A stretch of DNA of 64,000 nucleotides from Garcia nutans (GCA_947685225.1 CANTUV010000076.1:4216001-4280000), one strand, 5' to 3'; numbered from the stretch's first letter, positions 36,430-49,417 are shown. Made by a program: numbers and translations. Notes: generated by a model from the sequence alone, not told the origin.

Positions 36430-37016
36430 CTTTGAGGGTGTTTTTCAAAACTTAAAAGCTGGTCAAAATTAATTATAAGCAGTTTTTAAATTATAAATTG
36501 TTTATTTAAGTGTTTCTGAAAACTTAAATAGTATATTATAATATGATTTTAATCAGTTTTTTAAAATTTGGGTTTTGCTACTTTTTTTAAACACTTATTT
36601 TTTAAGCAGTTTTGACCAAGTAAAAGATCATACTATCCCTACATAATCTTTAATATTCCAAATTTGCCCACCCTATACACTTTTGTTCCCATCAAAATTC
36701 TTTTAAGTTTCTTCTTAAATAAATTTTATTATTATTGTTATTATTATTGCAAAATAAATTTTGAATTGACATTTAAAAAATTATTTTTATACAATAAATA
36801 AACTCAGGGACAGTTTGGTTATTTTGACAGTTTCTGCAATTAAAAACTGATTATAAGCTGATTTTACAGAAACACTTAACTGATTATAAACTGATTATCA
36901 GCTGATTATTAACTAGTTTATAGAAACGCTTAACTGCTTATTTTAATCTGATTATAATCTAAAAATCACTTATTCACAATGAGCTGAAAAGCTCCAGTTT
37001 TGAGAAACACCCTCTT
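36430..37016. mobile_element. MITE-like element, copy 2 (inverted relative to copy 1)
   Basis: The reverse complement of this stretch follows copy 1 almost base for base, including the block around aactcagggacagtttgg. Terminal repeats read gagggtgtttttcaaaact and agttttgagaaacaccctc, so both ends are kept. No coding capacity. Confidence 0.75.
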
Positions 37017-37371
37017 CCTCTATTCCCGTGTTCCAAGTGATTGAGTTTTAAGTCCCATCAAATGTTATAAGGCTTTATTTTCTTTCTTTTTTTTTTTTTT
37101 GCATTCTTCTCTGCTAGGAAGATTATGCTAACTAAAACTATGATTGCAAGTAGTGTTGTTGTCGACCTCCAATCCCAAGCTTGTGGGGCGCTAGAAGATG
37201 TTAATCATATTTTAGTCTCTTACCCTAAAGCCTCTAAAAGTTGAAGTTTAATGCATATCAATATTACTGGCTGAAAGTTCCTAACCTTATAACTAGTTTT
37301 TTTCTGATCAGAATGGGTACGAGCTTGCTATGATGGCTTGGAACTTATGGCACCATTGCAATATAGTGTTC

Positions 37372-37915
37372 TGTTGGGTTTGAACGTAGAAGTAAAATAT
37401 TTATTTGGATAAAAATATGATAAATAAAAAAAATAGAGAAAATAAATAGAAACACACAAATTTACATGATTTGGCATTAGCTTGAGTCCGCGGATGAAGG
37501 AGATAAATAAATCCACTAATAATAAAAAAAGTTGTACAAATTTTAGAAAGAATATACACAAATGAGATAAACAAAAATAGTAATAAGTTTTTTTTAAATA
37601 AAAAACATCCTTAAAATAAAATCTCACTATTTTATCACTCAAAAAATATTATCGCATATATATTTTACTCTTTAAAAATTCTCTTTTTTTTTCTTCTCAA
37701 AATTTGATATATGAAGAATGAAGAGGGAATGTTTATAAGTAGGCCTTCCCAACACGGTAAAAACGTGTTGCATCAATTTGCAATTGCATATTGAGTTTGC
37801 ATTTGCAATTGTATGGCGGTGAGACAGCTTGTAAAAGTTGTCCCCCTCTATTATTATTATTATTATTTTAATTAAGTAGTGATGATCCCACATCATTTGA
37901 GTGTGACTCTCAATA
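37372..37915 (-). repeat. 3' LTR of the copia element
   Basis: This 544-bp stretch aligns along its length with 40,883-41,428, starting with tgttgggtttgaacg versus tattaggtttgaatg and ending with gactctcaata versus gacccccaaca. Confidence 0.82.
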
Positions 37916-39154
37916 AATCTTCACCTCACACTTAAGTGGTTGGGACGAATTTTATACCAACAATTTTTCTATAAGCAATAAGCCAAAGCAATATATTTGT
38001 TTAACTTTAATTACCAAAAAAATTGCTTACAGCTCCACCTTGACTTGAATTCATTATAATAAATTAAAGGATTTCTCTTTACCTTTTGTCAAATAGTCCC
38101 TTAGGACAAAATCAGCGATTACCAGTACCAATTAAGTTCAAGCAATCTTAACATTGCCAAACTCTTCTCACTCTTATGTCCAAGCCACGTATGCCACACC
38201 TTGGTCACATTTAAATTTGACAAATGTGAAGAGACTGCAGCTAAATCTATGACAGTAGATCCTTGCAATACATACAGTCTATCAATTTGGTTAGCTTTCA
38301 TTACAACAAGAGCACTTTTCAAGACATTCAAAACTCCACCTCCACCAAAAAATCTGTAGCCAAGATTATCCAAAGCAGATAAGGAGATGAGATTCTTCTT
38401 TAAATCAGGAACATATCGAACATTATTCAACATTCGAATCACACCATCATTCATTCTAATTTTAACAGTGCCGATATCGGCAATCTTACAAGGATAATTA
38501 TTGCCTATGAACACAACTTCTCTGCATACAGATTCATAAGAGGAAAATCAATCTCTATGGATATATATATATATATATGGAATGAGCAAGCAGAATCTAA
38601 AATCTATCCTTGTTTGGATTTGACATCATTTTCAGTCACGATGTATACATCAAAGTCCTCCTGAACAACACTAGCCTCGGGAAGTTTCTCTTTCTGATTC
38701 TTTTATTTATTTTGAAGCTTAAAACACTCCTCTTTAATGTGTCCTTTCTTCCTATAGTAATTATAAGTCGGATGACTATTCTTTGACTGAGAAGATCTTT
38801 TTCTAACTATAAAATTTTTTGAACAATCAGAATGGCTACTGGAGAGTTCTTTATCTAAAAGCTCATTAGAATACAAAGATGTTTCCACCTCCTCCAACTT
38901 TAGAGACATATTACTGTGAATCAATATCTCTCTGAAGTTTTTATATGATGGAGGTAACGAATGAAGCAACATAAGAGTCAAGTCTTCATCTTCATACTTA
39001 ATCTCCATATTTGTCAAGTCCAAAAGAATGGAAAAGAATTCATCAATATGAGACTTAATTGATGTACCCTCTACCATAGAAAGAGTATACAAACGGTGTT
39101 TGACAATCAACTTGGTAGTGAAGCTCTTTGTAATATGCAAAGATTTCAACTTGT

Positions 39155-40580
39155 TGTTAGTGTATGTGCCCTAGGCCATTTATTTGGATCTTTATGTTAT
39201 ACATTCATTATTAATAAATGAAGTTTTATTATCATTATTGTTTGTTTGCATGTTACACAATTTTGATATTTGTCCCTGGTTTATTATTGTTATAGAGATA
39301 AAAAAAATTCTTAACCAGTATGAACATTGATTTGATAATCATCAGATGATTATGTGTATAGTGATACAAATCAATTTCATAGATACTTTTTAGAGAACAA
39401 TGTATTGGATAGACCCATCATGAGATTACTACATGGGTTAGTGTCATAAGTAAATCTCATGATAGTTATATATTAATTCTTTGACTTGAGATTGTCATAG
39501 TTTCCAATATAAGGACTATTATATTTTGACATGATCAAACATTATCCGTAACTGGATAGTAATAAAGGTTATGATCATATATGATAGAAATTATGTAGAG
39601 GATAATGAACAATCAAGATAGAATTTGTCCCTCTCTTTGAGAGAGATATCTTTTGGGCCCCTCGATAAGTGAGACTGTGAAATGCATGGTCGTGCTCAAA
39701 TGAATTGATAGTGTGATCAATTTCATTTGTTTTTATCAGTCTACTTGGAGATCGAGTAATCATAAGTTTGGACAATATAAGTATGACGTTGACCATGACT
39801 TATGTTCAAGCTAGATATCGTGTGACAAAGGGATTAATGCGTGTACTATTATTAGACAAATTGGACATTTCTTATATTAATTGGGTAGTTGCAACGTCTT
39901 GCTAGAGACCAATTATGACTTGTTGGTTTAATAGAGATTAAATTGACTGCCAATTAATATGGGCCTATCGGGTCACACACAAGAATGCGCTTTGGGCTGG
40001 ATATAATATTAATAATATTAGATATTAGATATTAATATTTATTATTATTATTATTTTCGTTTATATATATATATATTATTAGATAATATATTCAGAATCC
40101 TAATTAGATTTGGATTCTGAATTTGACTTACCTTATCCAATTATATATATTATTAGATAATATATTCAGAATCCTAATTAGATTTGGATTCTGAATTTGA
40201 CTTACCTTATCCAATTTCAAATTGGATTCTGGAGTGATTATATTCTCTCTAGAAGTTAAGTCTTCTTATAGGTAACATTAGAAAATTAAAAAGAGAACGA
40301 AAAAAAAACCCTAATACGTTTTAGAGAAAACGTTTTTCAGCCTTCGCCGTTGCAGAGAGCTAGCACTCCAGACGGTAGCATTCGTGTGGATACGCGATAG
40401 AGGGCGTTTTGCGATCGAGGCATCTCTTCCAAACTGTGATTTCGAATCATCAACAGGTTAGTTCTTTGTACACTTTTGTCGAATTAAACGAACAGCATGG
40501 ATTCTGGTGGGAAATCAGAAACCAAAAAAAATTTTTCGCTGCGTGTTTTTGTTTGCAGTGATCTCCTTGATTTCCTAACA
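39155..40580. mobile_element. Solo LTR nested in the copia gag
   Basis: The element starts with TGTTAG and ends with CTAACA and is flanked by the 5-bp repeat CTTGT (39,150-39,154 and 40,581-40,585). The 1,426-bp length and absence of internal genes identify it as a solo LTR left after recombination between two LTRs. The small ORFs in it are not recognisable genes. Confidence 0.82.
40070..40217. repeat. 74-bp tandem duplication in the solo LTR
   Basis: A unit containing agataatatattcagaatcc is repeated twice head to tail with a period of 74 bp and almost no differences. Confidence 0.85.
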
Positions 40581-40868
40581 CTTGTCTCATAAATCTTTAG
40601 TTGTCTTTTGATCAAGGACTCCATGCAAGACTTCATTGGACAAATATAGTTGAATTGTTGATAGTGTCTTTTCATCAATTTCGACCTTTTTATTTTCATC
40701 CATCATAGCGGACATCTAATCCTTACCCAATAGGGCTTTATGTAAACCGTTTTGCGTCAAGATTGCTTTCATCTTGACTTACTATATTGCAAAACTCATA
40801 TTGCGCTCAAATTTCTCAATATCAGATTTTGTTGTTGTCATAATTAACCCCAAATAAATATTAGCAAA

Positions 40869-40880
40869 GCTCTGATACCA
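40869..40880 (-). other. Primer-binding site (tRNA-iMet) of the copia element
   Basis: On the minus strand the bases read TGGTATCAGAGC, the standard plant initiator-Met primer site, immediately inside the LTR. Confidence 0.88.
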
Positions 40881-40882
40881 CT

Positions 40883-41428
40883 TATTAGGTTTGAATGTGG
40901 AAGCAAAATATTTATTTGGGCAAAAATATGACAAATGAAAAAAAATAGAGAAAATAAATAGGAACACACAAATTTATGTGGTTTGGCATTAGCCTATGTC
41001 CACATGCGAAGGAGATAAACAAATCCACTAATAATCAAAAAGTGGTACAAATTTTAGAAAAAATATACACAAATGAGATAAGCAAAAACAGTAACAAGTG
41101 TTTTTTAAAAAAATACTCTTAAAATAAAATCTCACTATTTTATCACTCCTCACTATTTTATCACTCAAAAAATATTATCTCATATATATTTTACTCCTTA
41201 AATTTTTTTTATTTTTTTTGCTTCTCAAAATTTGATATATGAAGAATGAAGAGGAAAGTTCTATACATAGGTCTTCCTAATGCGTTAAAAATGCGTTGCA
41301 TCAATTTGCAATTGCAAATTGAATTTGCTATTGCATGGCGGTGAGACATCTTGCAAAAGTTGTTCCTCTCTATTATTTTTTAATTAAGTAGTGGTAGGTT
41401 CTGCAACACTTGAGTGGGACCCCCAACA
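40883..41428 (-). repeat. 5' LTR of the copia element
   Basis: This is the partner of the 37,372-37,915 LTR. It sits two bases from the primer-binding site, which fixes it as the 5' LTR for minus-strand transcription. Confidence 0.82.
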
Positions 41429-41660
41429 TGTTCAAAGCTCTCTAGCTGAGGTCCTTAGCTTCATTTGGATAATTCCTTCCTGAATCTCTTTCTTTCTCAC
41501 TCTCTTTGTCTCCCATACTTTACCAAAATCTCATATTTTACCAAAATATGAAAAAAAAAATCATATTTATTCAAATATGAGAGTCAAAACATAAACTAAA
41601 ATTTTGAGTTTTGATTTATTTTTTTTTTGTCAAACTAAAAAAAATTCTGTTTGACTAGAT

Positions 41661-41761
41661 TTTTTTTTCTAATACGTGCATGGCCAAACCGAAACTATAA
41701 GTTTCCGTTTGGCCATGAACATAATTCTTTAATGGACAAGTTTCGGTTTAGCCAAAATTTT

Positions 41762-41804
<43 letters not shown>

Positions 41805-43374
41805 AATCTAATTATAATTAATAATCATATAATTACTAATAATTACTAATAACAATAATAATAATTAATAATTTTATGGGACTCGAGCAATTAATAATTT
41901 TATTTAGATCCAAAAATAATTAATAATAATAAAATTATATACTAATAATTATATACTAATAATAATTATAATTATATAATTATATAATAACTAATAATTA
42001 ATAATAACAATAACAATAATTAACAATTACATTGGACTCAAGTAACTCATAGTTTTATTTGAGCCCAAAGATAGTTAATAACAATATAGTTATAATTAAT
42101 AATTATATAACTAATAATAAATATAATTGATAATTATATTATTTAAAATAATAATAACTATATAATTAATAATATAATAATAAATATTATCAATTATATA
42201 AATTATTAATTATATAAATTATTATTAATTATAATTATATTGTTATTGTTATTATTATTAATACATGTATATAATTATTAATTATATTTATTATTAATGT
42301 TAAAGATATAAATATATAATTATTAAGACATCTCATGGATACATATAAATTATTTGGGTTCAACATAATTATTAATTATTATTAATTATAATTATATACT
42401 TATTACTTATAATTGTATAGTTACTATTATTATTATCAATTATAATTGGGCCCAAATATAATTATTAATTATTTGGGCCCAAATTATTAATTGTTATTAT
42501 TAATTATATAAATATATTGTTATTAATTATAATTATAAATTATTTAATTATAATTATATTATTATTGTTACTAACAATTATATAATTATTATTTATAATT
42601 ATATTTTTAGGGTTTATGTTTGGGCTTAAATAATCTTATTAATTATATAATTATTAATTATTGTTATATTGTTATTATTATTAATATAATTATGTAATTA
42701 CTAATTATATTATTAATTATATGAATATTAATTAGAATTATACATTTATTAATTATATGTGGGCCTCCAAAATAATTGTTAATTATTTGGGCCAATATAA
42801 TTATTAATTATTACTTACTTATATAATTATTAATTATAATTATATTGATATTATTAATTTTAACTATTATTATTTTTATTATTAATGTTATTATATTATT
42901 ATTGTTGTTGTTATTGTTATTATTAATTATTAGTATTTATATAATTGTTAATCTTAATTATGTCATTATTATTATTATTAATTATATATAATTATTAATT
43001 ATATTTATTAATAATTATTAATAATTATATTATTATTATTATCAATTATATATAATTATTAATAATTATATTGTTAGTAATTAATTATAATTATATAGTT
43101 ATTATTATTATTATAAATTCTATAATTATAAATTATATTTATTATTAGTTATATAATTATTAATTATAATTATATTATTATTAATTGTCTTTGGGCCCAA
43201 ATAAAATTATTAATTACTTGAGTCCAATGTAATTATTAATTATTGTTATTGTTATTATTAATTATTAGTAATTATATAATTATTAATTATTTGAGTCTAA
43301 TATAATTATTATTATTATTATTATTAATTATTAATAATTATATAATTATTAATTTTAATTATATTTTAATTTTA

Positions 43375-43413
<39 letters not shown>

Positions 43414-43510
43414 AAATTTTAGCCAAACAGAAATTACATTGACATGTCCATTAAAGAATTGTGTCCATGATAGTTTCAGTTTGGCCATGCATGTATTAGA
43501 AAAAAAAAAT
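41661..43510. mobile_element. AT-rich foldback-type element
   Basis: The ends form inverted repeats of about 130 bp: left tctaatacgtgcatggccaa, right ttggccatgcatgtattaga, continuing through ctttaatggaca and the phrase ggctaaaattttat. The interior is made of TTA/ATT/ATA repeats, with a second inverted set containing ggactcaag and tttgggccc (left 42,031-42,075, right 43,190-43,235). The whole 1.85 kb can fold on itself. No coding capacity. Target duplication was not identified. Confidence 0.65.
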
Positions 43511-45413
43511 TTCGATTTGGCCAAAAACACTAAAAAAACACACAAACTAAAATTTTATTGGTGGATTTGTGTTTGCATCGATTCTAACCACAAGTGCATG
43601 GCTCATAACAAGTAATATAGTGAAAGTAAAGATCGATCCCACAAGAAATGAATAATTTGACTAACTAAATTCAAATCGACTATTATCTGAAAACTAATTA
43701 ATTAATTTTATATTTTTTAAAATTAAATACTTAATTCTAAAAAATTCAAAATTAAATTAATATTTAAATTCAAAATGAAATAATCTAAGATAGTTATCTA
43801 TTAATTCAAACTTAAAATTTAAATTTAAATTATTAAATTCAAATAATTAAGATAAATTAGTATAATTAGATTCCATTAGAATTATTTCAAATTGGCACAA
43901 ATAATTTTTCAAACTAATTCAAAATTTTCTTGAATCAAAGCTATCAATTCCTTCATTTTTAATCTTTCTCTTTTTAAAGAAAATTAATGATTGACATAAT
44001 TTAAAAATTCTATTTTTATGAATCAATAAATTAAACAACCTATCAAGCTTAAAGGAACTAAGTTTAAACAACCTATCAAGCTTAAAGGATCTAAGTTGGT
44101 CTTAAGATTATTCTTTTATCTCTAAATAGAATTTTTTTAAGTTGCGATTTCTTAATCTAAAATCATACATAGCTTTCACTCAACATATAATTTCAATATA
44201 ACAAGCAATTGGTGGCCAGTCAATCACAAGCATATAACAAAACTTCAATTCAAGAAATAAAATAGTAATTAAGTCAATTCATTCTCATATCCATAACCTT
44301 AAATCCATCTAATTTCACTAAGAAGATTAGTTGTTCATAGCTAACTTTAAGGTAAAAACATTAGAAATAGAGAAATATCTCAAAGCATCCATAATACTAA
44401 AATTGAGCTAATAAATTAACAAAGAAATCACAGAGTTAAAAATTAAAAATATAAACCGAATTGAATGTGTTAAACTAGAATGAAGAATATTGTAGAGATG
44501 ATGGAGTCCTCCTCTAACACTAGCTTCTTCTTTTGATCTTCAATGGTGGATTAAACTAATGACTCAAGAAAAATGAAAAAGTGTAGAAAAATCCTCTAGA
44601 ATTGCTCCTTTTTGTTACTGTTCATGTCCCATTCAAGTTGTCTCTCCGCGCTACTTCAAACTAGACTCCTACTCCTAATTAGCTTCTGTTTCAAAATTCA
44701 AATTTAAATTTTCAGACAATTTTCTATTAGATAGAAGCCTTATCTCAAATTGACTCATTTAGCAAAATTATATCTCAAATTTTCCAGACTAAATATTTTA
44801 TTAAAAAAAATAGGTCAAAGGATGAAATAAATGTCTGAAATATTATCATTATTTCAAATCAACTCTTAAAATTTTTTTAATCCAATATATTATTTTTTTA
44901 GTTAAAAAATGGGCTATTTAGACTCTTAACTTTAAAAAAGTTAAGTGGCACCGTGCATCAACTTTATTCAATTTATATTTTTTAAATAATTAAAATATAT
45001 ATTTTTAAATAATAAAAATTAAAAAATATTTTTTTTTTCAAAAAATCAATAATTTTTTAAGATTATAAAAATAAATATTTTATACTCGACATTATATTTT
45101 AAAAAATCAAAATCATAAATAATAATTTTTTTATTGAAATATTAATTTCTAAATGATAAAAAAAATTAATTTTCATAATTTTTAATTTCTGATTTATATT
45201 TGTTAAATTTTGATTTTTTTTTATAAATTGTTAAACATAGATAAGTAAAATATGATTGTATTATTTGGTCTCATTCATAGATAAATAAAAAAAAAAACTT
45301 TTATGATTTCTAAATACTTTTAATTTTAATAAAAATAAATGTTTACTTATTTGAAAATTTTTTAATATATATTAATTTTTTTTATTTTATTTTGGATCTA
45401 AATGGCTCATTTT

Positions 45414-45444
<31 letters not shown>

Positions 45445-46117
45445 TTGGTTTAAAAAAAATTAAAGACTGAGTTAAGACAATGATAATACTTTAGAAATTT
45501 ATTTAAATATTTGGCCTAAAAGAATATTTGTGTAGAGAATTAACATTTTATTTCCACTCCGTTAATTCCTATTTGCAAAAATTAATATTGTAGAGAACTC
45601 GCGGGCTTGATAATGTTTTTCACTTGTACTTCCACCAATTTGTTATCGTTGGAAGTAATTTTGCTCTTCCAATTTGTACCACACTCATCATCAAACCATC
45701 GGCTCTTATATTATTTAATTGATTATCCAACACACTTGCCTTGCCTCTGTACAGCCATCGCCTTTGATGATCTTCTCTGCTAATCTAATAAAATAACACA
45801 ATCTTTTATGAATTTGACATCACACTCTGAGACGGAACTATGTATATTGTGGGAGGAGCCTAAATATTTTAGTTTCTATAATATATATATATATAAATTT
45901 CTTTTAAAGTAAATTGGTTTTGGCCCCCCTAAATATTAAAAAATATATCTAATTATGTGATTGATATAAAAAAAATCAATAATTTTAAATATTTAGTCAT
46001 ATAGTAATTATTAAAAAAATTCTAACAATATTGATTATTTAATCATATAATCTTCAAATAATAATAATAAAAGATAAGATACCCTCTTCAATAATTAAAA
46101 AAATTTATTTTTTATTA
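43511..46117. other. AT-rich DNA, no gene supported
   Basis: No gene is supported. The phrase cacaagtgcatggctcataac with gatcgatcccacaagaaatg (43,590-43,650) looks like a common plant repeat, perhaps an old LTR-element relic, but its limits are not visible. A (TA)n microsatellite is at 45,418-45,443. Confidence 0.45.
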
Positions 46118-46130
46118 TTTCAATTTCTTA

Positions 46131-49100
46131 ACTCCGCCTATACATGAGTTTCTTGTGTATAACCGATCTCAAGCCCGGATAAAGGAGAAGGGTTGCAGTA
46201 GGTAACAACCAGCGTAAAACTTGTCACATCTCATGATATGGATTCTAATAATAATATCGTTGGGGCGTTCCCCACTTGCGACGCGCTACATCGGAGCCCG
46301 GGTGTAGTGAAGAATAAGCAAGAGTGTAGGGCGTTCTCCGAATGCGACGCTCCATGTCGGCGCCCGGATGTCGTGCATAATAAACAAGGGTTCCCACATC
46401 ATAGACGGGTGTGGGTAAAGAAGTTAGTCCAAAATACGAATAATAAAAATAGTACGAGAGATACATGTTTAGCTAATGGTAAAAAATTTTATAGGAAGAA
46501 GCATAAAAAGGAATAATTAGGGAGTAAGATCAGAATAGGAACTTGGAATATTGGATCTCTTACAAGTAAACTGAGAGAACTTGTTGATACTATGGAGAGG
46601 AGGAAAATTAGTGTTGCTTGTATCCAAGAGACTAAATGGGTTGGAGGGAAAAGTAAAGATGTTGAGAATACTGAGTATAAAGTGTGATATACAGGTACAG
46701 ATAGAAGTAAAAACGGAGCAGGTATAATTTTGAATCAGAACCTAAAGGAGATTGTTATATCGGTGAAAAGAGTAAGCGATAGAATTATTTCAATTAAACT
46801 TGTGATCCAGAATGAGACCATCAACATAGTTAGTGCATATGCCCCTCAAGTTGGATTGGATGGGAGAGCAAGCAAAATTTTTGGGATGACATGGATGAAC
46901 TTATGCGAGGGATTCCAAATGATGAAAATATTTTTATAGGAGAAAACTTAAATGGACATGTAGGAAAAGACAGAGTTGGTTTTGAGGAGGTAAATGGAGG
47001 GTATGGTTTTGGAATTAGAAATGAAGAAGGTAAGAGTATCCTTGATTTTGCTTTAGCCTATGGTTTGATTCTGGCAAATACATATTTTATAAAAAGGGAA
47101 TCACATCTAGTGACCTTTAAAAATGGGCAAAATAGAAGTCAAATTGACTTCATACTCACAAGAAAAGCCAATCGAACTCGATGCAAGGATTGTAAGGTTA
47201 TTCCATGTGAGGCTTTGACTACTCAACATAGGTTAGTAGTTTTGGATATCAAGTTTAAGAGGTTGATTAGTAGGCCAAGGAGGAACAATAGTCCTAAGAT
47301 TAGGTGATGGACTTTAAAAGGTGAAAAACAATTATTGTTCAAGGATGAGTTGGTCAAAGCTGGAGTGTGGGAGGAAGATGTGAGTATGTCATCAAATGAT
47401 ATGTGGATATGCATGTCTACAACTATTAGAAGAGTAGCTAGAAAGATTCTTGGAAAATCTAAAGGGTGTGGACATCCCTCGAAGGAGTCTTGGTGGTGTA
47501 ATGAGGAAGTGCAAAAAGCGGTAAGAAATAAAAGGGAATGGTATAAGAGTTTGCCCAAGTGTAATGACAATGATGCTTTTGAGCAGTACAAACAAGCAAA
47601 AAAGGATGTTAAAAAGGCAGTTAGTCAAGCAAGAGCGCAATCTTTAGAGAGTTTGTATGAGAAACTTGAAACAAATGAATAAAGAAAAAGTTATCTATAA
47701 ATTGGCTAAGATAAGAAAAAAGAAATGTCGTGATTTAAACCAAGTTAAGTGCATTAAAAATAAAGAGAATAAGGTTCTGGTTCAAGAAGAGAATATTAAG
47801 GAACGATGGAGAAGCTATTTTGAGGAACTTCTTAATGGTAACCATAGTGATAACATTGAGGGTTTAGACGTTCGGCTGGAGAAAAATGTGAAATAAAGAT
47901 TTTCGGATTAGATTTTCGGAAGTTAAAGAAGCTTTAAAGAGGATGAAAGTTGGTAAAGCCTGTGGACCAGATGAGATAACTATTGAGGTTTGGAAATGTT
48001 TGGGAGATACAGGAGTTACATGGTTGACATCTTTGTTCAATAAAATCTTAAGTTCAAAGAAAATGTCTAATGAATGGAGACAAAGTAATTTGATACCTAT
48101 TTTTAAAAATAAAGAAGATATTCAGAATTGCTCAAATTATAGAAGTATAAAGCTTATGAGCCACACTATGAAATTGTGGGAAAGAATTGTGGAATACCGT
48201 TTGCGGTTAGATACTTATATCTCCTCAAATCAGTTTGGCTTTATGCCTGGTCGATCAACTATGGAACCTATTTTTCTTATAAGAGATTTGATGAAAAAGT
48301 ATAGAGAAATGAAGAAGGACTTGCATATGATTTTTATTGACTTGGAAAAGGTGTATGATAGAGTCCCTAGAAAAATATTATGGTGGGTCCTAGAGCGTAT
48401 GGAAATATCAATACGATATATCCAAGTCTTGAAGGATATGTATGAGGGAGCTACCACCAGTGTTCGCACCGTAGAAGGGGATACTAAGGATTTTTTCGTT
48501 TCTATTGGATTACACCAAGGTTCAGTTTTGAGCTCTTATCTTTTCGCCTTGGTCATGGATGAGCTAACAGGACATATACAGGATGATATCCCTTGGTGTA
48601 TGATGTTTGCAAATGATATTGTATTAATAGATGAGACTCAAGCAGGGGTAAATCAAAAATTGGAGTTATGGAGAAGCAATTTGGAATCTAAGGGTTTTAA
48701 GCTAACTAGGACTAAGACTAAGTATATGCATTGTAGATTTAATAGCGAGAAGAGAGAAAGAGGCAAAATTATCTTAGACGGAATAGCAGTGCCTCATAGT
48801 ACTTATTTTAGATACATTGGCTCAATTCTTTAAGAAGATGGGGATTGTGAAGAAGATGTAAATCATAGGATTAAAGCTGGTTGGATGAAGTGGAGGGTGC
48901 TACAAAAGTTCTATGTGATCGAAAGATGCCAATTAAATTAAAAGAAAAATTTTACCGCACTGTAATACGGCCTGCTATGATGTATGGTAGTGAGTGTTAG
49001 GCAGTAAAAGGACAACACATGAGTAAAATGCATGTTGTGGAAATGAGAATGATAAGATGGATGCGTGATCATACTAGGATAGATAGAATCCACAATGAGT

Positions 49101-49404
49101 GCGTTAGAGAAAAAATGGGGGTAGCACTTATTGAAGATAAGATAAGAGAGCATAGATTGAGGTGGTTTGGCCATGTGAAACGAAGACCTAGCGATACGCC
49201 AGTTAGAAAAACCGAACAAGTTAGAATAGATATAACTAAGAGAGGCAGAGGTAGGCCTAAACTGACTTGGTCAAAGGTGATCCAAAATGATCTTATGATG
49301 TTACATCTATCAGAAGAAATAACCTTAAATCGTATTGAGTGAAAAAGAAGAATCCATATAGCCGACCCCAATTGACTTGAGATTAAGGCTTTGTTGTTGT
49401 TGTG
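46131..49404 (+). mobile_element. Full-length RTE-type LINE, copy 1 (decayed)
   Basis: The element starts with actccgcc and ends with the typical plant RTE tail aaggctttgttgttgttgtg. It is flanked by a 13-bp target duplication, TTTCAATTTCTTA (46,118-46,130 and 49,405-49,417). It codes for an endonuclease and RT on the plus strand, broken at many points. Relative to copy 2 it has an extra stretch of about 25 bp right after actccgcc. Confidence 0.88.
46238..49342 (+). pseudogene. Endonuclease-RT ORF of RTE LINE copy 1
   Basis: The start at 46,238 (MDSNNN) matches the MDSQN start in copy 2. The N-terminus has two Arg/His/Pro-rich repeats. The APE-like endonuclease has GTWNIGSLT (near 46,540), a QETKW motif, and SQIDFILTRK (near 47,145). 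RT has GKACGPDEI (near 47,955), NQFGFMPGRST and a catalytic box FAND (48,608-48,619) instead of FADD. Stops lie at 46,514, about 46,686, 47,305 and 48,831, and frameshifts near 46,870, 47,660, 47,890 and 48,900. The C-terminal part with RWFGHVKRRP and GRGRPKLTW ends at 49,342. Confidence 0.85.
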
Positions 49405-49417
49405 TTTCAATTTCTTA

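Larger units (their letters stand above)
38119..40715 (-). pseudogene. gag/protease/pre-integrase remnant of the copia element
   Basis: Gag starts at the ATG at 40,715 (MSAMMDENKK) and runs to the nested solo LTR at 40,585. It continues from 39,149 with the UBN2-type gag segment (LHSLPPSYKNF) and ends in a decayed knuckle (YNYYRKKGHIKEEC near 38,735-38,770), where a stop follows. The protease motif reads DSACSFHI near 38,590, next to a (TA)n expansion at 38,560-38,580. Then come a VRYVPDLKKNLIS segment and a pre-integrase motif (VWHTWLGHKSEKS, near 38,180). The rest of pol is deleted. Stops at several points show it is inactive. Confidence 0.8.
37372..41428 (-). mobile_element. Deleted Ty1/copia retrotransposon with both LTRs
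   Basis: The element is flanked by the 5-bp direct repeat TGTTC (37,367-37,371 and 41,429-41,433). Its ends are TGTTGGG and CCCCAACA. It is read on the minus strand: 5' LTR 41,428-40,883, primer site, gag, protease start, a short pre-integrase segment, then 3' LTR 37,915-37,372. Integrase core, RT and RNase H are missing. A solo LTR of another family is nested in gag. The LTRs differ by many substitutions and small indels, so insertion is not recent. Confidence 0.85.

Noticed and set aside
37328..37642. Possible small membrane protein on the minus strand
   Set aside because: The frame lies inside the copia LTR, and the other LTR has the same stretch broken.
39575..39796. Small minus-strand ORF
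   Set aside because: It lies inside the solo LTR; LTRs do not normally code, and no family was recognised.
41760..43420. CRISPR-like or satellite array
   Set aside because: The TTA/ATA repeats have no fixed unit with spacers; they are low-complexity DNA within a foldback element in a plant genome.
45418..45443. Origin or regulatory site in the (TA)n tract
   Set aside because: It is a plain microsatellite with no accompanying signal.
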